This document shows, one piece after another, positions 8,964 through 17,176 of a DNA stretch of 64,000 nt. Each line of letters begins with the position of its first letter. Within the stretch, counting starts at the first letter, position 1. The position numbers were made by a program, and so were the translations under genes. The stretch comes from an uncultured Prevotella sp. (GTDB lineage Bacteria > Bacteroidota > Bacteroidia > Bacteroidales > Bacteroidaceae), in contig ONQB01000002.1 in NCBI GenBank assembly GCA_900319905.1, forward strand, positions 89,281 to 153,280, given 5' to 3'. The notes beneath the pieces were generated by a model. The model saw only the letters and a program-made list of their open reading frames with translations, was not told the DNA's origin and searched no databases.

Positions 8964-11122
8964 TAAGAACGGAGACGATGGCACAAACACAGCCGGCCGA
9001 TGGCAAAGCAACAAGCCGTAGGACTGTGGCCGGACGGATGTGGCCCGCAGGTGGAAGCGCTTGCAGGAGATGGATGTCTGTCGTGTTTGTGCTATTGTGT
9101 CTCTGTCTCCCGCTCCTGCCGTTGCAGGCCAAGAAAGAACGTAAGATCGTGCTGTTGCGCCGCGTGCACACCTATGCAGCCACGCTCGACACGGTCAACA
9201 TCGGTTCCCGGACGAGCTACTCCTATTCGCGTGTCGTCGTCAACGTAGACAGGCGCAACGGCCTGCTCATGACCGTGCCGTCGGCATTCGCCATTGCCCG
9301 CAGTAAGAAACGCGGCTTTATCAAGGAAACCTACGACCGTGTGGATGTGGTGCACTACAACGACATCGTGACCACCCCATTGATCACCACTTCAACCTTT
9401 CCATATGGCAGGAATACGGTGAGTGGCTTCGCCCGTTATCTCACACCTACCATCTATGGTGAGACGATCTTCGGCAACTCGCTCATATCTCCGTTCTACC
9501 CCGGCAACGCACAGTTCTATACCTATTACGTGGATGTCGTGCATGGCGGCAGCATCGTTACCCTGCGCTTCAAACCTAAGCGCAACAATACGCAGCTCGT
9601 GCGAGGGAGTGCTGTCATTGACGGACTCACCGGACGCATCCTGAGCTGCAGCTTCGGTGGAGATTACGACCATGTTCGTTTTTTCATCTCACTGGTCATG
9701 GGAGAGCACGGCATTGCCTCGCTTTATCCGAAGAAGGGAACTACGCAACTGCGTTTTGACTTCCTCGGCAACAAGATCTCCGGACATTGCATTACCTATA
9801 CTGGCTTGCCGAAAACCTTGGAAGACAGTGTGTGTGCCGACAAGCAGAAAGACTTTGACCTTATGGCACGGGTGCGGCCTGAGAAACTGAGAAAGGAAGA
9901 ACTGGCGCTCTACAAGGCAATGTTTGACGAACGGCGCAAGGACTCTATCAATGCCGCCGACAGTCTGCATCGGCACCGAGAGAATTGGGCCAAGCGTGTG
10001 CTGTGGGATGCCATCGGCGACAACGTGCTCAACCGTATCAAGACCTCGTTCGGCATGAACAACAGAGGCTACATCCGCATCAATCCTATCATGAACCCAT
10101 TGTATATGGGGTATAGCCAGCGACGTGGTTTCGTCTATAAGCTTGACTTGAACTTTAGCTATCAGTTTACGAACAACAGCGAGCTGACGACGCGCTTCCG
10201 AGGAGGCTACTCCTTTAAGCTGAAGCAGTTCTACTTCCGTGTGCCTATCTATTACTATTTCAATAAGCGACGCAATGGATACCTCAAGCTCGAGGTGGGT
10301 AACGGCAACCATATCAGTAGTCAGTCGGTGAGCGACAATATGCATCTCACGCCTGCCGATACCCTTGGCACCCATCTGGTAATGAGTGAGCTAAACCAGT
10401 TTACGCAGGATGACGGACGATTGGTGTTCAACTATGACCTGAACTCTTATCTCAGCTTTCAGGTAGGTGTGCTCTATCAACTGCGTCATGCAGTGTACAA
10501 CCGGTTTTTCCAATTGTACAACTGGCCCACCACCTACCGCTCGTTTGCGCCTGTCTTTGAGTTGCAGTTGCGTCCATGGGGGTGGAGTGGTCCCATTCTC
10601 ACAGCCGACTACGACCGTGGCCTGAAAAATGTGTTAGGGGCAAAGGCCAATTACGAACGCTATGAGTTCAATGGAGAGTATATCCATCATCTCAATAAAC
10701 TGCAGTTGCTGGAAGCACGCGTCGGTGTGGGCTTCTATACGAGGAAAGGCGGTAAGTCGCTCTTCTTAAGCTATGAGAACTTTCAGGAAGACAACATCCC
10801 GGGAGGATGGAATGACAACTGGACGGGTGAGTTTGAACTGCTTGACAGCTATCTCTACAACACGTCGGACTACTATGTTCGCGGCAACCTTACCTATGAG
10901 AGTCCGCTGCTCTTTCTGAGTTGGCTGCCATGGGTGGGCCGGTACATGGAGATGGAACGAATCTATGTGTCGGCTCTGCAGACAGCCAATGTGCATCCAT
11001 ACGTGGAACTGGGCTATGGCTTTACCACCCGTCTGTTCTCCATGGGCATCTTTGTGGACAGCGGACAGCGAAGCAAGGCCGTGGGGTTGAAGTTCGGCCT
11101 TGAGTTGTTCAGAAACTGGTGA
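8960..11122 (+). CDS. DUF5686-type outer-membrane barrel protein
   Basis: A 720-residue exported protein. The start overlaps the ABC-F stop; a long basic n-region precedes a hydrophobic core (MSVVFVLLCLCLPLLPLQA), so starts at residue 7 or 39 are possible. Residues about 60-330 resemble the periplasmic part of DUF5686 proteins; from about 340 many amphipathic strands form a barrel that ends LELFRNW. The carboxypeptidase-like regulatory domain that often begins this family is absent. DUF5686 proteins are widespread in Bacteroidetes and of unknown function. A repeat-rich terminator region follows. Confidence 0.8.
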   Translation: MIRTETMAQTQPADGKATSRRTVAGRMWPAGGSACRRWMSVVFVLLCLCLPLLPLQAKKERKIVLLRRVHTYAATLDTVNIGSRTSYSYSRVVVNVDRRNGLLMTVPSAFAIARSKKRGFIKETYDRVDVVHYNDIVTTPLITTSTFPYGRNTVSGFARYLTPTIYGETIFGNSLISPFYPGNAQFYTYYVDVVHGGSIVTLRFKPKRNNTQLVRGSAVIDGLTGRILSCSFGGDYDHVRFFISLVMGEHGIASLYPKKGTTQLRFDFLGNKISGHCITYTGLPKTLEDSVCADKQKDFDLMARVRPEKLRKEELALYKAMFDERRKDSINAADSLHRHRENWAKRVLWDAIGDNVLNRIKTSFGMNNRGYIRINPIMNPLYMGYSQRRGFVYKLDLNFSYQFTNNSELTTRFRGGYSFKLKQFYFRVPIYYYFNKRRNGYLKLEVGNGNHISSQSVSDNMHLTPADTLGTHLVMSELNQFTQDDGRLVFNYDLNSYLSFQVGVLYQLRHAVYNRFFQLYNWPTTYRSFAPVFELQLRPWGWSGPILTADYDRGLKNVLGAKANYERYEFNGEYIHHLNKLQLLEARVGVGFYTRKGGKSLFLSYENFQEDNIPGGWNDNWTGEFELLDSYLYNTSDYYVRGNLTYESPLLFLSWLPWVGRYMEMERIYVSALQTANVHPYVELGYGFTTRLFSMGIFVDSGQRSKAVGLKFGLELFRNW

Positions 11123-11128
11123 TGAGGG

Positions 11129-11347
11129 GGAAGTTCAGAAGTCCGGGAACTTGGAAGTTCAGAAGTCCGGGAACTTGGAAGTTCAGAAGTTCTGAAGTTC
11201 AGAAGTTCAGAAGTCCGGAAGTCCAGTCAATTGTCTCTTGGGTGCTGCTGGAGAACTCCTGTCTATGATCAGCATGCGTAATGACTGGACTTCCGGACTT
11301 CCGAACTTCCGGACTTCTCAAATGACTGAACTTCCGGACTTCTCAAT
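11129..11347. repeat. 24-bp tandem repeats and large inverted repeat between convergent genes
   Basis: Two exact 24-bp units (11129-11152 and 11153-11176, each containing AAGTTCAGAAGTCCGGGAAC) are followed by further copies of GAAGTTCAGAAG up to about 11230. After about 50 unrelated bases the inverse appears (ACTGGACTTCCGGACTTC from 11284, repeated to about 11345). The two sides can form a long imperfect hairpin. It lies between a plus-strand gene ending at 11122 and fbp ending at 11358 and may terminate both. The motif reappears in the hairpin at 52326-52386. Confidence 0.8.
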
Positions 11348-11357
11348 AGACTGGGTT

Positions 11358-13370
11358 TTATTTTATATAAACCAATGGCTTGCTGCGTTCACGCTCGCTG
11401 ATGTATCCATGTCGGTAGGCATAGAGCAGCTCCTCGAGGTCGGCAATCTGAGCATTGAGTTCCTTGCCTTTATCGGTGTCGGCCACTAGCATACGGTGGG
11501 AGGACATCTCCACGATCTGTGTGGTCGACTTGATGTCGGTGCCTCGCAGGATGGCATCTTCCGTGCTGGTGAATGGCTCGTGCTGTACCAGTTGGAAGCC
11601 ACGGCTGTGGTAGACCAGCGTGTAGCCGGCAATGCCAGTCTCCTTGTGGTAAGCCTGCGAGAAACCGCCGTCGATGACCATCAGCTTGCCGTTGGCCTTG
11701 ATAGGGTTCTCACCACGACCCACCTTGACGGGCACGTGACCGTTGATGATATGACGGTTTTGTCCTGTCACGCCAAAGGCCTCAAGGATGTTATCGCAGA
11801 TGGCCTCGTTGTCGCGTAGCTCAAAGTAGCTGCCTTTCTTCTCTTCATGGGTCTCCTTCTCCGCAATGAAGTAACGCTCGAAGGTGGCCATCTTCGACTT
11901 GTCAAACAGCGGGCTGTCAGGGCCGCACCACAGGTAGAGGAAATAGTCGATGGCGTATTGCCGCTCGTCGATGGGAGAGTCGGTCTGGAAGGCTGAGCGG
12001 ATGAGCATGCCTACGTCGGTCATCAGTTGCATGCCGCTGGCCTTATGGCCCGAATAGATCTCAACCTCTTTCAGGCTGCCGTCCTCATTGAGGGGCACGG
12101 ATGCATGATAGAGCAGGTTGTTGTTGTAGATGCCGAACATGCAGCCGTGGGTGAGCTGCGTGCGGATGTGCTTGTGAAGCTTCTCGCTTACCTCGAAGCT
12201 GTGATGAAGCTTGTTGATGAGGTCGAGCTCCTCGTTGGTGAGCACATTTGGATGGGCCGGGTCGACGGTGGGGAAGTGGCAGCTGGTGAGCTTGTACTCC
12301 TTGCCGTTAAGGTGGATGGTACCCTTCTTATAGTCGATATCGTTGAACAACTCCCGGTCTCTCATGTTCCATTCCGGATGTTTGTCAAAGAGCTGGGCCT
12401 CGAGTTTGAACTGCAACACTGAGATTGCCTTATGCTCGCGTGCGATGAGCTGTTGCGTCTTCTCGTCAAGATGCTCGGCACCACCTGAGAGCTTTGGCAT
12501 GAACTCCGTGCAGGGGTCGTCGCCATAGACGTCCATGGCAAAGGTGGCAAGCGGCACGAGGTTGATGCCATAGCCTTCCTCAAGAGTCATGAGGTTGGCG
12601 TAACGCAGCGACAGACGAATGACATTGCACAGGCAGGCGTCGTTGCCGGCGGCCGCACCCATCCACAGAATGTCGTGGTTGCCCCATGTGATGTCCCATG
12701 AATGGTAGTTCTCCAGCATGTCCATGATCTTATGTGCCCCCGGTCCGCGGTCGTAGATGTCGCCGAGGATATGGAGCTGGTCGATGGCCAGTTGCTGAAT
12801 GACCTTGGAGATGGCGATGATGAAGTCGTCGGCGCGTCCTGTAGAGATGATGGTGTCGATGATGACCTTCACGTAGGCCGTCTTGTCAGTGTCCTCAGTA
12901 CGTTCGTGAAGCAACTCCTGAATGATGTAAGAGAAGTCGAGGGGCAGTGACTTGCGTACCTTGGAGCGGGTGTACTTGCTCGACACGTCGCGGCAAACGG
13001 CCACGAGGTGGTGCAACGTGATATGGTACCAGTCGTTGATGTCGGGTTCGGAAGCCTTGACGAGTTCCAGTTTCTGCTCGGGATAATAAATGAGCGTGCA
13101 GAGCTCGCGCTTCTCGGCATCGCGCAGCGTGGTGCCGAAGAGCTCGTTCACCTTGCGCTTGATGTTGCCTGACGCATTCTTCAGAATATGTTGGAATGCC
13201 TCGTACTCTCCATGGATGTCAGCCACGAAATGCTCTGTGGCCTTGGGGAGATTGAGGATTGCCTGCAGGTTGATGATCTCCGTGCTGGCTTCAGCAATGG
13301 TAGGGAAGGAATGGGAAAGCAGCTGAAGGTAACGCAGGTCTTTCGGGATGTCGTATCGCTTATGTGTCAT
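11358..13370 (-). CDS. fbp: Fructose-1,6-bisphosphatase, class III
   Basis: A 670-residue class III fructose-1,6-bisphosphatase, the large metal-dependent calcineurin-like type of Firmicutes and Bacteroidetes. It hydrolyses fructose-1,6-bisphosphate to fructose-6-phosphate for gluconeogenesis. Metallophosphoesterase motifs are visible: VADIHGEYEAF (near residue 48), GDIYDRGPG and GNHDILWMG. The frame is open upstream to 13457, but the start at 13370 (MTHKRYDIPKDLRYLQLL) fits family N-termini and avoids overlap with the preceding gene. A three-copy 8-bp repeat lies in the leader. Confidence 0.96.
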   Translation of the reverse strand: MTHKRYDIPKDLRYLQLLSHSFPTIAEASTEIINLQAILNLPKATEHFVADIHGEYEAFQHILKNASGNIKRKVNELFGTTLRDAEKRELCTLIYYPEQKLELVKASEPDINDWYHITLHHLVAVCRDVSSKYTRSKVRKSLPLDFSYIIQELLHERTEDTDKTAYVKVIIDTIISTGRADDFIIAISKVIQQLAIDQLHILGDIYDRGPGAHKIMDMLENYHSWDITWGNHDILWMGAAAGNDACLCNVIRLSLRYANLMTLEEGYGINLVPLATFAMDVYGDDPCTEFMPKLSGGAEHLDEKTQQLIAREHKAISVLQFKLEAQLFDKHPEWNMRDRELFNDIDYKKGTIHLNGKEYKLTSCHFPTVDPAHPNVLTNEELDLINKLHHSFEVSEKLHKHIRTQLTHGCMFGIYNNNLLYHASVPLNEDGSLKEVEIYSGHKASGMQLMTDVGMLIRSAFQTDSPIDERQYAIDYFLYLWCGPDSPLFDKSKMATFERYFIAEKETHEEKKGSYFELRDNEAICDNILEAFGVTGQNRHIINGHVPVKVGRGENPIKANGKLMVIDGGFSQAYHKETGIAGYTLVYHSRGFQLVQHEPFTSTEDAILRGTDIKSTTQIVEMSSHRMLVADTDKGKELNAQIADLEELLYAYRHGYISERERSKPLVYIK

Positions 13371-13401
13371 GATTTTGAATTTAGCTTGTAAGTTTATGGG
13401 T

Positions 13402-13425
13402 TTATGAGTTAATGAGTTAATGAGT
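13402..13425. repeat. 8-bp tandem repeat (three copies) in the fbp leader
   Basis: TTATGAGT, TAATGAGT, TAATGAGT in tandem between the stop of the glycosyltransferase-like gene (13438) and the fbp start (13370). It is a short repeat that could change copy number and so the spacing in front of fbp; no promoter box was seen next to it. Confidence 0.6.
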
Positions 13426-13437
13426 GTTGAATGGTTC

Positions 13438-14604
13438 TTACACCGGATACATGTCAAACTTCGTGAATGCCGCGGTCAGTTGTCGGGCTTGTTTGTCATC
13501 GCGGCTGTTGAATGGCATAAAGCCTTCGGTGAGTCCTAAGAAATGGTGCATGACCGCCATGAGACGTTCAGCGAAGTCAAGGATGTCGAGGTCGCGTGCC
13601 ATATCCCTTATCATGTCCTCATCCATGTCGGTGTAGCGCATGGTATGGTAGAGGTTGGCCAGGTGGAGCAGGGGGGCGGCATGATGACTCAGCTCATAGT
13701 GCAGGTTGAGAAGTTGCAGGCTGACCGATTGCTCGGTGGCACCATGCTCGGCAAACGTCTCCTTGACCTTGTTGCGCAGCAGCAGGTTGCGGGAAAGCAG
13801 AATGTCACCCCGCAAGTTGTTGGTGGAGTAGGTTGTTGAGCCTTTGAACCGGTCTATCTGTGTGACGTCAACCATCGGTTTGTCCAGTCCCAGTCGCTTG
13901 ACGGCAGCCTCGATGATAAGGCTGATGCCTTCCTCGGAGGCGTAGAGACTGATGCGCCGCCATTCCTCGTCGGAGAGGGATGACAGCACTGCAATCAGTG
14001 CCTGCCGCCTGTCAGCGTCGTCGAGCGCCTCGTCGTCCAGGCCTACCTGTAACAGATTGCCGATGAGCTGGCGGGTGCTGTCGTCGAGGATGACACGGGC
14101 GTAGGAGTCAAGTACCTTACGATAGAGCAGAAGCAGTTGGTTGGCCGCTTCCTCGAAGGTGGTCAGACTTGTAAGCACCGGATTCTTGATGAGTGCTACG
14201 CGTTGGTTCCAGTTGAGTTTGAGAAAGGTCGTCTGCTCCAGTTGGCCGCAAACCTGCACAGCAGCCGCTTTCTCCGTGACAATGCGCTGGCGCTTGTAGA
14301 GCGGTGTGCGTCGGTGACGCTCTCCCTCCCAGGGCTGAAGCGCCCCAAGGGGCGTGAGGAGATAAGGCGTGTGCTGAACGTAAGCCTTCCGCGCCAACTG
14401 GCAGGCACTGATGCTCCAACATCCAAAGATATGAATGAGGTCGTAGTCGGCCGGAGCCGTTGATGTCTTCTTGTCAGTCGACACTACCAACTGCACGTCG
14501 ATGCGGTCGGAAAGGCACAGGACCAGACGTTCTGTCAACTCCTTATGATTAGGGTCGGCGAACGTCTGCGAGGGGACGTAGAATAGTATTCGCAGACGGT
14601 TCAT
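13438..14604 (-). CDS. Glycosyltransferase-4-like N-terminal domain protein with helical C-terminus
   Basis: A 388-residue cytoplasmic protein. Residues 1 to about 155 read like the N-terminal Rossmann half of a GT4 enzyme (MNRLRILFYVP..., YDLIHIFGCWS, YLLTPLGALQPW, ALIKNPV). The rest (about 160-388) is mostly alpha-helical and acidic and shows no GT4 C-terminal nucleotide-sugar site (no EX7E-like motif). It may therefore be inactive, regulatory or a new architecture. It overlaps the GT2-like gene upstream by 4 bases, so the two are translationally coupled and probably act together. I do not recognise the C-terminal family. Confidence 0.75.
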   Translation of the reverse strand: MNRLRILFYVPSQTFADPNHKELTERLVLCLSDRIDVQLVVSTDKKTSTAPADYDLIHIFGCWSISACQLARKAYVQHTPYLLTPLGALQPWEGERHRRTPLYKRQRIVTEKAAAVQVCGQLEQTTFLKLNWNQRVALIKNPVLTSLTTFEEAANQLLLLYRKVLDSYARVILDDSTRQLIGNLLQVGLDDEALDDADRRQALIAVLSSLSDEEWRRISLYASEEGISLIIEAAVKRLGLDKPMVDVTQIDRFKGSTTYSTNNLRGDILLSRNLLLRNKVKETFAEHGATEQSVSLQLLNLHYELSHHAAPLLHLANLYHTMRYTDMDEDMIRDMARDLDILDFAERLMAVMHHFLGLTEGFMPFNSRDDKQARQLTAAFTKFDMYPV

Positions 14605-15947
14605 TGCTTATGGGTGGTAAAGTCCAGCTTGTTGGCAAAGCGATGGCGGAGCATGTAGCCGACATTGTGCCAGACGAGTGACAACTCATAGGGATAGATG
14701 GCCAGGAACGGGATGCGCTCACCGAATGCCTTTGCGGCCTTGTGGCCTACAACGGCCCGGACGATAACTGTCAGCAGCAACGCCAACAGGGCAGCTGCTC
14801 CTACGATGATATTAAACGTGACGGCACCATAGACGATGCCGGCAATAATAAGCCACAAGTTGAGATGCAGCAGCAAATTGTCGATATTGAACCAGACGCG
14901 ATGGCGGAAGCTTCCTGACAGCCATTTGCGTGTCTCCATGTAGAAGATATGCTTGTTGAGCCAGGTCTTCTTTTCGGGTGCTTTATCAATCATCCATGCG
15001 GCTTGGTCAGTAACGAGGGCTGTGCCGTCGGAGGTGGCGAACTTATTGACAAGATAGTCGTATTCGCCTCTGATGAGGTTGAGGCTGCCACGGAAACCCT
15101 CTTGTGCCATGAAGGCGCTCTTGCGCATCAGCAGGTTGTGGCTCTGCGTGCGGTAAGCTTTGCCGTGAGCGTCCTCACGCATGAGATAGTAGGCCATGTT
15201 GAGACGTTCGAATCGCTTGAACGACGACGCCTCGTCGGCATAGGCACCATAGCCAATAACCATCTGGGTGTAGTCGTTGCAGTGGGCGGTCATTGTGCGA
15301 AGCCACAGTGTGGAGGCTGGAGCCGTGTAAGCCTCGGTGAGCAATACCCATTCGGTGCGGGCTGCTTTCACACCCAACGTGATGGCCAGCTTCTTACGGC
15401 TCATGTAGCGTGACGACTCGGGGATGTAGGTCATGTACAGACTGGCATGGCCGGGATGCTCGTCCAACTGATGCTGTATGCGCTTGATGGCATCTTCGGT
15501 GTCATGACCGTCCTGATCAATGACGACGATGACCTGATAGTCGGCGCAGTAGTCTTGATTCAACAGCAATGGCAGGTTGGTCTCCAGCAACTCCGCCTCG
15601 TCGTGGGGCGTGAGGATGATGGAAACCGGTATGTCGTCCTTTGCTTCTTGCTGAAGGCGTAATGGCGCGTCGGAAGAAGACGGTGCGTCAATAGCTGTCG
15701 CGTCTGAGGAGACAGCGTCTGAGGAGACAGCGTCTGAGGAAACAGCGTCGGTGGCTGTCGCGTCGGAGGAGCTGTCAACGGGTTGAGCCTCGTTGCCAGA
15801 GGAGTCGTTGTCGCCGGGCATGACCGTGCTGTCAGCCGGTTTCCTGAAACGCAGGAAAGGATTGAAAAGGGCTGACAGTAAGGTTACTATCAGGAGCAAC
15901 GCTGCACAGATGATGGTAAAATCGTTGATGACGATGGGATAGTTCAT
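14601..15947 (-). CDS. Membrane-anchored GT2-like glycosyltransferase with repeat-encoded linker
   Basis: A 448-residue protein: one N-terminal membrane helix (about 8-30), a Ser/Asp/Ala-rich linker (about 40-95) encoded partly by 15-bp tandem repeats, a GT2 fold (VSIILTPHDEAELLETNL onward, about 107-330) and two C-terminal hydrophobic segments (about 365-405). The usual GT2 LLTDAD metal-binding motif reads LLTEAYT, and IDQDGHD stands at the first Asp position, so catalysis is uncertain. It is encoded 3 bases after lysA and overlaps the next gene by 4. Probable role: cell-envelope glycan synthesis at the inner membrane (inference). Confidence 0.8.
   Translation of the reverse strand: MNYPIVINDFTIICAALLLIVTLLSALFNPFLRFRKPADSTVMPGDNDSSGNEAQPVDSSSDATATDAVSSDAVSSDAVSSDATAIDAPSSSDAPLRLQQEAKDDIPVSIILTPHDEAELLETNLPLLLNQDYCADYQVIVVIDQDGHDTEDAIKRIQHQLDEHPGHASLYMTYIPESSRYMSRKKLAITLGVKAARTEWVLLTEAYTAPASTLWLRTMTAHCNDYTQMVIGYGAYADEASSFKRFERLNMAYYLMREDAHGKAYRTQSHNLLMRKSAFMAQEGFRGSLNLIRGEYDYLVNKFATSDGTALVTDQAAWMIDKAPEKKTWLNKHIFYMETRKWLSGSFRHRVWFNIDNLLLHLNLWLIIAGIVYGAVTFNIIVGAAALLALLLTVIVRAVVGHKAAKAFGERIPFLAIYPYELSLVWHNVGYMLRHRFANKLDFTTHKQ
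15700..15744. repeat. 15-bp in-frame tandem repeat inside the GT2-like gene
   Basis: Three consecutive units of GCGTCTGAGGAGACA (15700-15714, 15715-15729, 15730-15744; the third has one change), with related partial copies on both sides. Each unit encodes five residues (A/T-V-S-S-D type), so copy changes would lengthen or shorten the linker without a frameshift. Confidence 0.85.
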
Positions 15948-15950
15948 GGA

Positions 15951-17108
15951 TTACAAATCTTCAGTGAGATAGCCTTTGGGCAGTGGCCTGCAGTTGTAAT
16001 GGCTTGCCATGATTTCACCGTAGGCGCCTGCCGACCGGATGGCGATGAGGTCACCCCGGTGGGCTTTGCTTATTGTCACGTCTTTGCCAAAGACATCGCT
16101 TGACTCACAGATGGGTCCAACGACGTCGTACACCTCTTCGGGTTCTTGGCTGCTGATATTCTGTATCTCATGATGAGCATGGTAGAGGGCGGGCCGGATG
16201 AGGTCGCTCATGCCGCCGTCGACAATGCAGAACTGCTTGGCGGTGCCTTGCTTGACGTAGAGTGTGCGAGTGATGAGGCTGCCCATCTGGCCGACGATGG
16301 AGCGGCCCAGCTCGAAGTGGACCTTCTGACCGGCGCGCAACTGGAGGTGCTTGGCATAGCAGTCGAAATAGGCCTTAAAGTCGGGGACGGGGTGGCCGTC
16401 GGGATCGTCATAGCGGATGCCGAGACCACCGCCCACGTTGATGTTCTCCACTTTAATCTGTTCCTTCTCGAGCATGTCCTGCAGCTCATTGATGCGGTTG
16501 CAGAGATTCTCAAAGTCAGCCATCTCAAGAATCTGACTGCCGATATGGAAATGGAGACCGATGAAGTGGATGTGTGGCAGTGACTGTGCCTCGCGGATGA
16601 GCGGCATCATGTCGCTCATGGCAATGCCGAACTTGTTCTCCGCCAGTCCCGTCGTGATGTTGACATGGGTGTGAGCCCCGACATCGGGATTGATGCGGAA
16701 GCAGACATTGGCTGTTTTCCCTTTCTGGGCTGCCAATTCGTTGATCACCTCCAACTCGGGTTTGCTCTCTACATTGAAGCAGAAGATGTTGGCATCGAGC
16801 GCGGTGTTGATTTCCCAATCCGCCTTGCCTACACCGGCATAGACGATCTGCGAGGCCGGAAAGCCAGCCGCCAGTGCAGCCTGTATCTCACCTCCACTCA
16901 CACAGTCGGCGCCCAGTCCTTGCTCTGCAATGAGACGCAGGACCTTGGAATTGGCGTTTGCCTTGACCGCATAATGAACCACAAAACCGGCATGTCGGGC
17001 AGCCTCTTGCTTCACGCTTTTCAGTGTTGCCTGCAGCACCGCGGTGTCGTAGTAGTAGAACGGTGTCTGAACCTTGTTGAACAGGTCTGTGGGAAACGAA
17101 GTCTTCAT
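15951..17108 (-). CDS. lysA: Diaminopimelate decarboxylase
   Basis: A 385-residue PLP enzyme that decarboxylates meso-diaminopimelate to lysine, the last step of lysine synthesis. Fold-type III features are clear: PLP lysine K49 in HYAVKANAN, the glycine-rich phosphate loop NVGGGLGIRYDD, and the dimer-interface cysteine segment GPICESSDVFGKD. The length is slightly short for the family and the C-terminus ends soon after AGAYGEIMASHYN. It follows lysC by 68 bases; an inverted repeat lies in that gap. Confidence 0.97.
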   Translation of the reverse strand: MKTSFPTDLFNKVQTPFYYYDTAVLQATLKSVKQEAARHAGFVVHYAVKANANSKVLRLIAEQGLGADCVSGGEIQAALAAGFPASQIVYAGVGKADWEINTALDANIFCFNVESKPELEVINELAAQKGKTANVCFRINPDVGAHTHVNITTGLAENKFGIAMSDMMPLIREAQSLPHIHFIGLHFHIGSQILEMADFENLCNRINELQDMLEKEQIKVENINVGGGLGIRYDDPDGHPVPDFKAYFDCYAKHLQLRAGQKVHFELGRSIVGQMGSLITRTLYVKQGTAKQFCIVDGGMSDLIRPALYHAHHEIQNISSQEPEEVYDVVGPICESSDVFGKDVTISKAHRGDLIAIRSAGAYGEIMASHYNCRPLPKGYLTEDL

Positions 17109-17131
17109 ATATCTCTGTCTGTTTATATTAG

Positions 17132-17151
17132 ATATACCATGTGGGGTATAT
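17132..17151. promoter_or_regulatory. Inverted repeat between lysC and lysA
   Basis: ATATACC (17132-17138) and GGTATAT (17145-17151) flank ATGTGG. It could be a small RNA hairpin affecting lysA expression or a protein-binding palindrome. No TAnnTTTG box was found here, so lysA is probably read from the lysC transcript. Confidence 0.4.
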
Positions 17152-17176
17152 AAATATAAGGTGTGTATTAATTAAA

